From NCBI GenBank assembly GCA_023131935.1, contig JAGLYY010000128.1, positions 1-8,503 on the forward strand: a stretch of DNA of 8,503 bases, in the 5' to 3' direction. A model generated the notes under the pieces. It was not told the DNA's origin. It saw only the letters and a list, made by a program, of their open reading frames with translations, and did no database searches. The position numbers were made by a program, and so were the translations under genes. Numbering within the stretch: position 1 is the stretch's first letter; every line of letters begins with the position of its first letter. Shown here piece by piece: positions 1 to 6,632 of the stretch. Source of the stretch: Spirochaetales bacterium (GTDB lineage: Bacteria > Spirochaetota > Spirochaetia > JAGLYY01).

Positions 1-14
1 TGGTTTTTAGTTAT

Positions 15-875
15 TTAATAACCCTCAAAAGACCGTAATAACCGGATCTCTTCCGGCCACCGCTCAGGCTGCGGGGTCTCCAGAATCAGCGGGATATTAT
101 CAAGACGGGAATCATTAATAATGAAGCGGAAAGCATCAACGCCAATCATGCCCTCCCCGATAGAAGCATGCCTGTCCACCCTGCTCGCGAAATCGGAACG
201 GCAGTCGTTTAAATGCATCCCTCGTAAGTATGAAAAACCAACTGTCTTGTCAAATTCTTCCATAGTCTTTTCATATGCTTTCCTGTCCCGAAGATCGTAG
301 CCGGACGCAAAAAGGTGGCAGGTATCAAGACAGACCCCGACCCGTTCCTTGCTGTTTATCCCTTTGATAAGGTAAGCAAGATGTTCGAAGGTATATCCCA
401 GATTACTCCCCTGCCCCGCGGTGTTTTCAATAACGAGTACTGCGGTTTTAGTTTTTTCTATTGCATTGTTCATTTCCTGTACGATAAGGTCCAGACAATC
501 GGTTTCCGGGATTTCACGGAGATGGCTTCCCGGATGGAAGTTCAGGAGCCCAAGCCCCAGGATTTCAACCCGCTCCAGTTCATCCAGGAAAGCCGCGGCC
601 GACCGCTCCCGTTTTTCCGGATCAGGATTTCCAAGGTTTATGAGGTAGGAATCGTGTGGAAGAACGTGTCTTGCGGAAATGCCGGTTGAGATAAGGTTCT
701 TCCCAAAGGATGCTATCGATTTTTCAGACAGTGGGGGTGAAACCCACCGTTTCTGGTTCCGGGTAAAAAGTGCAAAGGCATTCGCCCCAATCTCTTTAGC
801 TCTGTCGGGAGCATTCTCGACCCCTCCCGAGGCACTTACATGGGCCCCAATATACTTCATATCTATTTTTTGCAT
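15..875 (-). CDS. nfo: Endonuclease IV (AP endonuclease family 2)
   Basis: This enzyme cuts the DNA backbone 5' to abasic sites and removes blocked 3' ends in base excision repair in the cytoplasm. It is a metal-dependent TIM barrel. All nine metal ligands known from E. coli Nfo can be placed at a constant offset of +5: H74, H114, E150, D184, H187, H221, D234, H236 and E266. They sit in the family motifs NFHPGSH, IENTAGQGSN, LDTCH, HLND, VDRH and LETP. The length of 286 residues matches the usual 280-285. The constant +5 offset suggests the true start may be the internal Met at position 860 (MKYIGAHVSAS), where E. coli Nfo begins. Neither start has a convincing ribosome binding site. The gene is divergent from the DUF998 gene, with about 120 bp between them. 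Function is near certain; only the start is open. Confidence 0.96.
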   Translation of the reverse strand: MQKIDMKYIGAHVSASGGVENAPDRAKEIGANAFALFTRNQKRWVSPPLSEKSIASFGKNLISTGISARHVLPHDSYLINLGNPDPEKRERSAAAFLDELERVEILGLGLLNFHPGSHLREIPETDCLDLIVQEMNNAIEKTKTAVLVIENTAGQGSNLGYTFEHLAYLIKGINSKERVGVCLDTCHLFASGYDLRDRKAYEKTMEEFDKTVGFSYLRGMHLNDCRSDFASRVDRHASIGEGMIGVDAFRFIINDSRLDNIPLILETPQPERWPEEIRLLRSFEGY

Positions 876-998
876 GAAAGGAGATGGTAAGTCAATAAAA
901 CCTGTACCAATACCATACTTTCAGTCGGTCTCTCCACTATATATATCTATTAACTTATAGCTGGACCTGAATCAAATTACTTAAGAATAGAGGAGAGT

Positions 999-1721
999 AT
1001 GGGTATCAGAATATCAAACAGAGGAATGTCGCATGAGTGTAAGACAAGGATACATCCTGTCTGCCGGAAGAAAACCAGTGAAATCTTTCTCAAGCTGTTT
1101 CTCATACAGCTATCCTGTATATTCATTGCCGCCGTTTCATACACAGAGCCCTTTCTTTTCTGGAAATATCCATTTAGTGATCTGGGCGCCTCTGTTACGC
1201 CGCATGGCCTTACCAACAGCTGGTCATTCTTCCCCTTCGTCCTCGGCTTGATTTCAAGCGCCGTTATCCTGATTTCTCTGGGCAGATACTATCTCAGGAA
1301 GACTAATCTTCGCAACAAGTATATCAAGGTCCCGCTATGCGGCACCGGCGCCGTTGGCTGCCTTCTAGCGATCTTTCCACACAATATATATGTAACCACA
1401 CATGTTATCGGTGCAAGCCTGATGATTGGGTCACTGTGGGCGTTGGCCATTCTTTTCCTGATAGAGGCTCGACAGCTGTTATCTCCGAAGTTCTTTATCC
1501 TTGGGCAGATCTTTCTGCAGTGTACCGTTGTGCCCTACGCCATCACCTTTTTCAGTGAACTACCGCTCAAACAGGTCTTTCAAAAGTTCGCGGTTATTGG
1601 ACTCTATGTGATTCTGGTCGTTGTTACCTCGGCAGTTAAAAATGCGGTTTCCAAATCGTTGGATCAACGGGTAGTGCCTATTTTAAGGCCTGCCGACACA
1701 ATCGAGCGTTCAGCAAGCTAA
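999..1721 (+). CDS. DUF998 family six-helix membrane protein
   Basis: This is an integral membrane protein of 240 residues and unknown function. Hydrophobic segments are visible at about residues 30-48, 76-95, 111-127, 135-155, 165-185 and 196-213, with a basic cytoplasmic N-terminus and a polar tail. The motif YPFSDLG at 57-63, just after the first helix, and FPHN at 126-129 followed by H135 fit the DUF998 family, whose biochemical role is not established. The start at 999 has a purine-rich GAGGAG close upstream (990-995, short 3 nt spacer). An in-frame ATG at 1026 (MSHECK) is an alternative. The gene lies 87 bp before the MalT-like regulator on the same strand. Co-transcription is possible, but a separate candidate promoter lies in the gap. 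Confidence 0.8.
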   Translation: MGIRISNRGMSHECKTRIHPVCRKKTSEIFLKLFLIQLSCIFIAAVSYTEPFLFWKYPFSDLGASVTPHGLTNSWSFFPFVLGLISSAVILISLGRYYLRKTNLRNKYIKVPLCGTGAVGCLLAIFPHNIYVTTHVIGASLMIGSLWALAILFLIEARQLLSPKFFILGQIFLQCTVVPYAITFFSELPLKQVFQKFAVIGLYVILVVVTSAVKNAVSKSLDQRVVPILRPADTIERSAS

Positions 1722-1732
1722 TTTTTTTACGT

Positions 1733-1760
1733 TTCTCCATTTGCCGAAATAGACTATACT
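1733..1760 (+). promoter_or_regulatory. Candidate sigma-70 promoter for the MalT-like gene
   Basis: A TATACT -10 box (1755-1760, 5 of 6 consensus) lies in the gap before the regulator. The best -35 partner is a weak TTCTCC (1733-1738) with a 16 nt spacer. Only the -10 box is persuasive. A regulator of this type may need an activator, which would fit a poor -35 box, but that is inference. Confidence 0.3.
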
Positions 1761-1796
1761 AAAGAGGCGAAATTCCTTATTTAGTTAACAAGCAGT

Positions 1797-1800
1797 GGAG
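1797..1800 (+). promoter_or_regulatory. Ribosome binding site deciding a TTG start
   Basis: GGAG lies 8 nt before the TTG at 1809. No ATG is available nearby in this frame, and the residues that follow (LLKTKFYIPP) are the usual opening of MalT-like regulators. Together these fix the TTG as the start. Confidence 0.75.
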
Positions 1801-1808
1801 AAACTATT

Positions 1809-4466
1809 TTGCCTGGATTATTGAAAACAAAATTCTATATACCTCCGAGTCACAATGTAATATCCCGCCCCAGGCTGAATGAACGCTTGAACGAAGGTCT
1901 TTCCCGCAAGCTGATTCTGTTATCCACGCCAGCAGGTTTTGGTAAAACCACACTACTGGCCGAGTGGATCAAGAAGGAAAAACTGAAGGCCGCCTGGGTG
2001 TCCCTTGACGAAGGGGATAACGATATCATCCGTTTTTTATCCTACTGTGTAGCAGCTCTGCAGACCGTTTTACCAGGTATCGGAGATATCATGATCTCGG
2101 AACAAAGACTCAGAACTCCGGGTGTCGAACCACTACTGACCACCTTGATCAATGATCTGGTGGAGATCCAGGACCCTCTCATTCTCGTATTGGATGATTA
2201 CCATCTCATCAACACGGGGGCGATCCACGAAGCTTTGACTTTCCTTCTGGATAATCTGCCTCCACTTGTGCATTTGGTGATCGCTTCACGAGCAAACCCG
2301 CCCCTGCCAATTGCGCGGCTGCGGGGTCGCGGACAATTGGTGGAATTGCGTTCTTCCGATCTGCGGTTCACGGCAGAAGAGATCCAGGAGTTTCTCAGGC
2401 AGTCCATGGAATTACAGGTACCGGAAGATATTGTGAATTCACTGCTCACTCATACCGAGGGGTGGATAACCGGATTACAGATGGCCGCGGTTTCCATGAA
2501 AAACAAACAAGACATGAAAGCCTTTATTAAAGATTTTACAGGAAGCCATCGTTATATCCTGGATTACCTGGTGGAAGAGGTTCTCCAGAATCAACCGGAG
2601 ACTGTACAGAGCTTTCTGCTGCAGACCTCTATCCTTCCACAATTAAACGGTTCCCTGTGTGACGCGGTTACAGAGTTAAGCGGAAGCCAGGGTTTACTGG
2701 AGAGGATTGAGCAGAGTAATCTTTTTATCATTCCACTGGATGATCAGCGAAGCTGGTACCGGTACCATCGCCTGTTTGCCGACCTGCTCCGACATAAACT
2801 TCGGCAAACATCGCCGGAATTAGTGCCGCTGCTTCACAATCGGGCCAGCCAATGGTTTGAGGAATCGGATATGCATGATGAAGCTGTTGAACATGCGTTA
2901 TCCGGGCATGATTTCAAGCGTGCTGCCCGGTTGATCGAGGAGAACACAGAGCGGATCCTTATGCGCAGTGAACTCGACACTTTTCTGAATTGGATAGACG
3001 CGCTTCCCGAAGAGGATGTGTATGCCCGCCCTGTCCTCTGCGTCTATCATGCCGGCGTACTGCTTTTAACCGGACAGCCTCTTGGACTGGCGGAACAACG
3101 GCTGCATGAGGTCGAACAGGGGGAGCAGGCAAAATCTCTCCGGGGCGAAACGGCGGTATTTCGTGCCTATCTGGCAGCACTGCAAGGAAATGTGGAGTTA
3201 AGCAAAAAAAAATCCCGGAAGGCTTTGAAACTTTTACCGGAAAATCGTCTATTCCTGCGTAATCTGGCAGTAACCAATCTGGGTTTTGTCTATCTGTGGA
3301 CAGGAGAGATAGAAGAAGCAATCCGTTCTTATAATGAAGCCCTCAGTATTGCGAAGAATATCAATAATCTCATGCTCACTGTCGAAGCCCTGCATTATTT
3401 GGCGGAGGTTCATATAGTAAAGGGACAGCTCAGAGAAGCTGAGAAGTTATTCAATCAAGGCCTCGACCTGTCTGTTGACAGACGTGGGCACCTTTTGCCC
3501 CTCGCCGGGATGGTACTCAGTGGTTTAGGACATATCAAACGGGAGCAGAACGACTTTGAGGCTGCAATCCCCCTGTTGGAAGAGGGTATTAAGCTGTCGC
3601 ATCAGTGGGGAGAGATCCATGCCACTTTTAGTTATATCAACCTGGCCCGGATCAGGCAGGCAGAGGAGAACTGGGAGAGCGCAGGTAAGCTCATTGAGAA
3701 GGCCCGGGAGATTGCGGTGTTCTTTGACGCCACTGAGCTGGATGATTTCATGGTAGAGTCCTTTCAAACCCGGCTTTGGCTGGCACAGGGAAAAGTAGAG
3801 GAGGCCTGGCAATGGGTGAAGGACCGGAAATTGGATCGGGATTTCCCGGATGCCGTAGAGAAACTGGCTAAATCCAACTATCTAAAAGTTCTTGAGTATA
3901 TCACCCTGGTTCGGGTGCTTCTGGCCCAGAACCGGGATAATGAAGCTCTGGAAGTGATCGAACCTCTGCTGCATGGGGCTGAGGTCCAGCAACGTATAGG
4001 TGATCAAATTGAGCTCCTTGTCCTTCGAGTCCTGGCATATAACAAGAACCTGGAAAAAGCCCTCGGGAGCCTGGAAAAGGCATTATCTCTGGCACAACCG
4101 GGAGGTTACATTCGGGTTTTTGTGGACGAAGGACCGGTCATGGCCAATTTACTCTACGAAGCCTCCTCCAGGGGGATAATGCCGAAATACACTGGCCGCC
4201 TGCTGGCCGCCTTCCCAATAGTTCAGCAGAAAAAGACCTTTGAGAACGCATCAAGTAAGCTGGTGGAGCCCTTAAGCAAGCGCGAACTGGAGGTACTGCG
4301 GCTCCTGGCCCAAGGGCTGCCCAATAAAGAGGTGGCCGCCCAACTGTTTATATCACTCTCAACCGTCAAATGGCATACCAGTAACCTCTACACCAAACTC
4401 ACAGTAAGCAACCGTACCCAAGCTATTGCCCGAGGGAGAACACTGGGTCTTCTGCCCGGCACGTAG
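1809..4466 (+). CDS. MalT-like (LAL) ATP-dependent LuxR-family transcription regulator
   Basis: This is a large cytoplasmic STAND-type ATPase that would bind DNA after a ligand and ATP switch it on. The opening LLKTKFYIPP is followed by a Walker A motif PAGFGKTT at 41-48 and a Walker B stretch LILVLDDYH at 124-132. The family segment SRANPPLPIARLR is at about 160-172, EGWITGLQ at 217-224 and the winged-helix segment YRYHRLFADLLR at 317-328. Residues of about 370-780 are helical with TPR-like repeats, the usual ligand and partner region. The C-terminal LuxR helix-turn-helix spans about 821-880, with the recognition helix at about 851-864 (STVKWHTSNLYTKL). The length of 885 residues is typical of E. 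coli MalT (about 900). The ligand cannot be read from the sequence, and no maltose genes are nearby, so the name malT should not be transferred. The nearest possible target is the DUF998 gene upstream. Confidence 0.93.
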   Translation: MPGLLKTKFYIPPSHNVISRPRLNERLNEGLSRKLILLSTPAGFGKTTLLAEWIKKEKLKAAWVSLDEGDNDIIRFLSYCVAALQTVLPGIGDIMISEQRLRTPGVEPLLTTLINDLVEIQDPLILVLDDYHLINTGAIHEALTFLLDNLPPLVHLVIASRANPPLPIARLRGRGQLVELRSSDLRFTAEEIQEFLRQSMELQVPEDIVNSLLTHTEGWITGLQMAAVSMKNKQDMKAFIKDFTGSHRYILDYLVEEVLQNQPETVQSFLLQTSILPQLNGSLCDAVTELSGSQGLLERIEQSNLFIIPLDDQRSWYRYHRLFADLLRHKLRQTSPELVPLLHNRASQWFEESDMHDEAVEHALSGHDFKRAARLIEENTERILMRSELDTFLNWIDALPEEDVYARPVLCVYHAGVLLLTGQPLGLAEQRLHEVEQGEQAKSLRGETAVFRAYLAALQGNVELSKKKSRKALKLLPENRLFLRNLAVTNLGFVYLWTGEIEEAIRSYNEALSIAKNINNLMLTVEALHYLAEVHIVKGQLREAEKLFNQGLDLSVDRRGHLLPLAGMVLSGLGHIKREQNDFEAAIPLLEEGIKLSHQWGEIHATFSYINLARIRQAEENWESAGKLIEKAREIAVFFDATELDDFMVESFQTRLWLAQGKVEEAWQWVKDRKLDRDFPDAVEKLAKSNYLKVLEYITLVRVLLAQNRDNEALEVIEPLLHGAEVQQRIGDQIELLVLRVLAYNKNLEKALGSLEKALSLAQPGGYIRVFVDEGPVMANLLYEASSRGIMPKYTGRLLAAFPIVQQKKTFENASSKLVEPLSKRELEVLRLLAQGLPNKEVAAQLFISLSTVKWHTSNLYTKLTVSNRTQAIARGRTLGLLPGT

Positions 4467-4485
4467 TTCACTCATCCACAAACAA

Positions 4486-4504
4486 CACCAGCAAAAAGAT
4501 GGTG
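4486..4504. other. Weak hairpin in the convergent gap
   Basis: The 48 bp between the stops of the MalT-like gene and the DUF4097 gene contains CACCA/TGGTG arms (5 bp) around a 9 nt A-rich loop. There is no T tract on either strand, so this is not a recognisable intrinsic terminator. It is listed as the only structure found where two genes end face to face. Confidence 0.2.
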
Positions 4505-4514
4505 CGGTCTGTTA

Positions 4515-5831
4515 TCAAATAATCCCCAGGTCGATATCCCCGGATGTAGTAGTTATCCGTATTGCTCCCTTTTCTGATTCATCGCCGTTTCGACGAGTTC
4601 CGAGGGTCCCGGACAGCCTGTGTTCGGTCGTGCTGCCGTCAAAGACTTCATAATCGCAAGAAATGGATCCACTTACCGATTTTATCTCAGCAACGGCATT
4701 GATCTCTTCAGGAAGTTCACATGAAATGTCCCCTGAAACACTCTTACAGTCTACTTTGAATCCATTTTCTACAAGCAATTCGATATCCTGGTCACCACTG
4801 ATGGTTTTTATTGATGATTGCTCTGAAACACACTGCTTTGCCGAAATATCGCCGCTCTTGGATTCACAGGCAAGATTCCCTGAAATATTAGTAACCTGCA
4901 CATCCCCGCTTGCACTGTTTACCGCGATACCACCCTGATTGTCCTCAATTGATACATCACCACTTGCCGTAACAACATTCAGCACACACGAGCTGTTTTC
5001 AATATCAACATCACCGCTGAGAGATGAACACGTTAATGCACCGGAAATATTTTCAAGATCAATATCACCGCTTTTCGTGGTCAGAGACAGGGTTCCGCCG
5101 GAAATATTCTCTCCATCAATATCCCCGGAATGTGTTTTCATTGAGACATCATTCTTAAGATCCATTACCTGGATATCTCCGCTCAGAGACTCTGCCGCGG
5201 CCTTCAGGTTTTCCGGTATAAGTATCTCATAAGAAACATGCCAGGAACCCGATATTTTTTCATCTGAACATTTCGCGAAAACATCCAGGGTCCCATTTTC
5301 AATATTTGATAATATCTCAATGTTATCGAGTAAAAAGGTACATCCCTCTTCTTTGGGATGACTGACGGTTATTTTTGCGATAACTGAAATATCTGGTCTC
5401 TCTTCCCCGGCTATCCGGATATCTCCGGCGAGATTACGGACACGAAAAGTATCAATTCCGTCTGTAGTAAAGGAATATATTCGTTCATCATGCTGTTTTT
5501 CTCTTCCCAGGAAAAAAGCGCCAATATCCGAAAAATCAGACATATCTTCAAAGTAATCTTTCATCTTCTTCATAGCGTCCTGAAATCCTTTCCCAAAATC
5601 CTGAAATCTGTGTTTTGGGAATTCCTTTAATTCATCCCTGCCCTTATCCTCATCAGAAGGTTTGGCTGATTCCGCTGCTCCATCCATCTTCGATTCTTCA
5701 ATAGAATCCAGTGCGTCTAGGAGCATCTCTGCCTCCTCTCTGGTAAGCTTCCCTTCATGAAGCATTTTCAGAATAATGGCCTGCTCATCAATATCATCAA
5801 TTTTCTTTTCTTCCATTTTCTCTTCTTCCAT
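4515..5831 (-). CDS. DUF4097 repeat protein with N-terminal SHOCT-like module (YvlB/LiaX-like architecture)
   Basis: This is a protein of 438 residues with no signal peptide and no membrane helix, so probably cytoplasmic or peripheral to the membrane. Residues about 14-44 form a two-helix SHOCT-like module (ILKMLHEGKLTREEAEMLL). A charged linker follows, then an amphipathic stretch at about 74-108 and a DUF4097 domain from about 117 to the end. In the DUF4097 part, SGD-type turns recur at 217, 235, 254, 272, 290, 308, 326, 345, 366 and 430, with a variant SGS at 387, which predicts a beta-solenoid. The N-terminal module plus DUF4097 domain is the layout of YvlB of Bacillus and LiaX of Enterococcus, the latter linked to the response to envelope-active antimicrobials. 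That role here is inference. The start has AGGAG 6 nt upstream. The gene follows the DUF2089 gene by 9 bp and is surely co-transcribed. No enzymatic motif was seen. Confidence 0.85.
   Translation of the reverse strand: MEEEKMEEKKIDDIDEQAIILKMLHEGKLTREEAEMLLDALDSIEESKMDGAAESAKPSDEDKGRDELKEFPKHRFQDFGKGFQDAMKKMKDYFEDMSDFSDIGAFFLGREKQHDERIYSFTTDGIDTFRVRNLAGDIRIAGEERPDISVIAKITVSHPKEEGCTFLLDNIEILSNIENGTLDVFAKCSDEKISGSWHVSYEILIPENLKAAAESLSGDIQVMDLKNDVSMKTHSGDIDGENISGGTLSLTTKSGDIDLENISGALTCSSLSGDVDIENSSCVLNVVTASGDVSIEDNQGGIAVNSASGDVQVTNISGNLACESKSGDISAKQCVSEQSSIKTISGDQDIELLVENGFKVDCKSVSGDISCELPEEINAVAEIKSVSGSISCDYEVFDGSTTEHRLSGTLGTRRNGDESEKGAIRITTTSGDIDLGII
4536..5183 (-). repeat. SGD-turn solenoid repeats within the DUF4097 gene
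   Basis: This stretch encodes residues 217-432. SGD turns occur at residues 217, 235, 254, 272, 290, 308, 326, 345, 366 and 430, with SGS at 387. The steps are 18, 19, 18, 18, 18, 18, 19, 21 and 21 residues, then a 43-residue step at the end. At DNA level it shows as recurring ATATCACCGCT-like blocks on the plus strand about every 54 bp. The DNA copies have diverged, so this is an old protein repeat and not a recent tandem expansion. Confidence 0.85.
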
Positions 5832-5837
5832 GAGATT

Positions 5838-5842
5838 CTCCT
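5838..5842 (-). promoter_or_regulatory. Ribosome binding site overlapping the upstream stop codon
   Basis: AGGAG on the minus strand lies 6 nt before the DUF4097 start. Its first two bases are the last two of the TAG stop codon of the DUF2089 gene (5841-5843). This arrangement suggests translational coupling of the two genes. Confidence 0.8.
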
Positions 5843-6206
5843 ACGTCAAATCTTTCAGTGCGTTGATAGCTTCTTCCGGGCCCAACTCTTTCTTTTCGAG
5901 GGATTCCAGAATGCTTCTTCGCCGGTCCTCAATATCCTGCTGGTCGAAACCCAGTGCATGAATAACACGGTCAAGCCGGCCTCTTACGGTGGGATAGGAG
6001 ATACCAAGTTCTTTTTCCACATCTTTTATATTGCCCCGGCATTTAATAAAGATCTCAATGAAATCCTGATGCTCAACAGGAAGACTACCAAGTTTAGAGA
6101 TAGAAAAAGTACCCTCAATTTTTGTGCCACAGGCCTTGCACCGCAGTTTCACAATATCAAAGGAGTGATTGTCACAAGCCGGGCATTTGCTTACCATTTT
6201 CTTCAT
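5841..6206 (-). CDS. DUF2089 family zinc-ribbon/HTH protein, probable transcription regulator
   Basis: This small protein of 121 residues has three visible parts. The first is a zinc ribbon with CPAC at 8-11 and CKAC at 23-26. The second is a helix-turn-helix at about 58-83, with LGISYPTVRGRLDRVI as turn and recognition helix. The third is a C-terminal two-helix SHOCT-like module at about 97-119 (ILESLEKKELGPEEAINALK). This order is that of the DUF2089 family, whose role is not established experimentally; DNA binding is inferred from the HTH. The start is well fixed by AGGAG 7 nt upstream. It is the first gene of an operon with the DUF4097 gene, and the end of this protein resembles the beginning of that one. 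Palindromic sequences upstream could be its own operator, which would make it autoregulatory. Confidence 0.88.
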   Translation of the reverse strand: MKKMVSKCPACDNHSFDIVKLRCKACGTKIEGTFSISKLGSLPVEHQDFIEIFIKCRGNIKDVEKELGISYPTVRGRLDRVIHALGFDQQDIEDRRRSILESLEKKELGPEEAINALKDLT

Positions 6207-6213
6207 AATCCAG

Positions 6214-6218
6214 CTCCT
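6214..6218 (-). promoter_or_regulatory. Ribosome binding site of the DUF2089 gene
   Basis: AGGAG on the minus strand lies 7 nt before the ATG at 6206. It sits 8 nt from the inverted repeat at 6227-6244, so folding or protein binding there could affect translation. Confidence 0.75.
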
Positions 6219-6226
6219 GCAAAATA

Positions 6227-6244
6227 TTTAGCTATAATGCTAAA
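6227..6244. repeat. Perfect inverted repeat in the DUF2089 leader
   Basis: TTTAGC and GCTAAA arms (6 bp, perfect) flank a 6 nt centre TATAAT on the plus strand. It lies between the predicted transcription start and the ribosome binding site of the DUF2089 operon. It could be an operator or a small RNA hairpin in the leader. The arms are short and the region AT-rich, so chance is a real alternative. Confidence 0.4.
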
Positions 6245-6275
6245 ATACTTCATTTTCTTTATAAATTGATTGAGA

Positions 6276-6285
6276 ATGTTAACAT
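6276..6285. promoter_or_regulatory. Palindrome at the predicted transcription start
   Basis: ATGTTAACAT is a perfect 10 bp palindrome. It begins close to the expected +1 of the minus-strand promoter whose -10 box is at 6294-6299. The position is right for a repressor site, and the operon's own DUF2089 protein is the first candidate to bind it. This is inference from position only. Confidence 0.35.
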
Positions 6286-6293
6286 GCATTAAG

Positions 6294-6322
6294 AATCTAA
6301 ACCTTATTATTTAGTATGTCAA
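6294..6322 (-). promoter_or_regulatory. Sigma-70 promoter of the DUF2089-DUF4097 operon
   Basis: On the minus strand, an exact TTGACA -35 box (6317-6322) is followed after exactly 17 nt by TAGATT (6294-6299, 4 of 6 consensus). A run of seven A lies just upstream of the -35 box, with further A tracts at about 6354-6358 and 6376-6382, like an UP element. The predicted leader is about 80 nt long. This is the best promoter in the window. Confidence 0.65.
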
Positions 6323-6554
6323 GTTTTTTTAGGTGTTTATGCAATAATATTTATTTTTCTAACTCAGTTCGGTTGTTTTTTTAATCTTCCAGAGTAGGAA
6401 AATCACCAATGAAATTGTTTACTTCAATGGCCCTTTCCATGTTCACCAGATGGGCGGAAGGAAGAGAATCCAACGCCGGCTTACGCTGGATTCCAGACCG
6501 TCACGGGTTTATCAATAATATCAAAAAACCCTACCAAAACAATACTTTTACCCG
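6323..6554. other. Gene-poor AT-rich intergenic stretch
   Basis: Together with the promoter region, about 425 bp separate the DUF2089 start from the next gene. This part holds A/T tracts upstream of the minus-strand promoter and a REP-like inverted repeat at 6466-6493. It also has an open frame of 52 codons on the plus strand (ATG at 6409, stop at 6565-6567) with a weak AGGAA 8 nt upstream. The predicted peptide is basic, resembles no family I recognise, and is partly made of the inverted repeat, so I do not call it a gene. Confidence 0.5.
6466..6493. repeat. REP-like imperfect palindrome
   Basis: GAATCCA and TGGATTC form perfect 7 bp arms. Inside them CG/CG can pair after one mismatch, around a GCCGGC-containing loop. 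The GC-rich sequence stands out from its AT-rich surroundings and resembles dispersed intergenic palindromes found in many bacterial genomes, with the GCCGGCTTACGC-type core. Only one copy is visible here, so repeat status is inferred from resemblance. Confidence 0.5.
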
Positions 6555-6584
6555 GTTACACACATAAAGGAGTATTCATATATT
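6555..6584 (+). promoter_or_regulatory. Candidate promoter for the small protein-radical SAM operon
   Basis: GTTACA (6555-6560, 4 of 6 consensus) and TATATT (6579-6584, 5 of 6) are separated by 18 nt on the plus strand. Transcription would start near 6590, leaving a leader of about 40 nt before the ATG at 6633. Confidence 0.4.
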
Positions 6585-6620
6585 TTAAGAGAAAAGAATG
6601 TTGCAGATATGGAAAAGCAC

Positions 6621-6624
6621 GAGG
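6621..6624 (+). promoter_or_regulatory. Ribosome binding site favouring the 6633 start
   Basis: GAGG lies 8 nt before the ATG at 6633. The upstream in-frame ATG at 6609 has no such site. This supports the shorter 83-residue form of the small protein. Confidence 0.55.
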
Positions 6625-6632
6625 AACTAGTG

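Noticed and set aside
315..689. Plus-strand open frame of 124 codons opposite nfo
   Set aside because: The minus strand encodes endonuclease IV with all nine metal ligands, so this is its shadow.
1719..1730. Run of seven T after the DUF998 stop as an intrinsic terminator
   Set aside because: The preceding bases give only a 3 bp stem (AGC/GCT), too weak to call.
2959..3321. Minus-strand open frame of 120 codons inside the MalT-like gene
   Set aside because: It has no domain and no ribosome binding site, and it is opposite a continuous TPR-like coding region.
4663..5232. Two plus-strand open frames opposite the DUF4097 gene
   Set aside because: Their repetitive Ser/Ile/Pro sequence is the mirror of the SGD repeats, and they lack ribosome binding sites.
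6233..6238. TATAAT on the plus strand as a -10 box
   Set aside because: No -35 match lies 15-19 nt upstream, and the hexamer is the centre of the inverted repeat in the DUF2089 leader.
6598..6630. Ten-codon frame (ATG at 6598, TAG at 6628-6630) ending just before the ATG at 6633, as a leader peptide
   Set aside because: It has no clear ribosome binding site and no attenuator structure; the overlap with the next start is likely chance.
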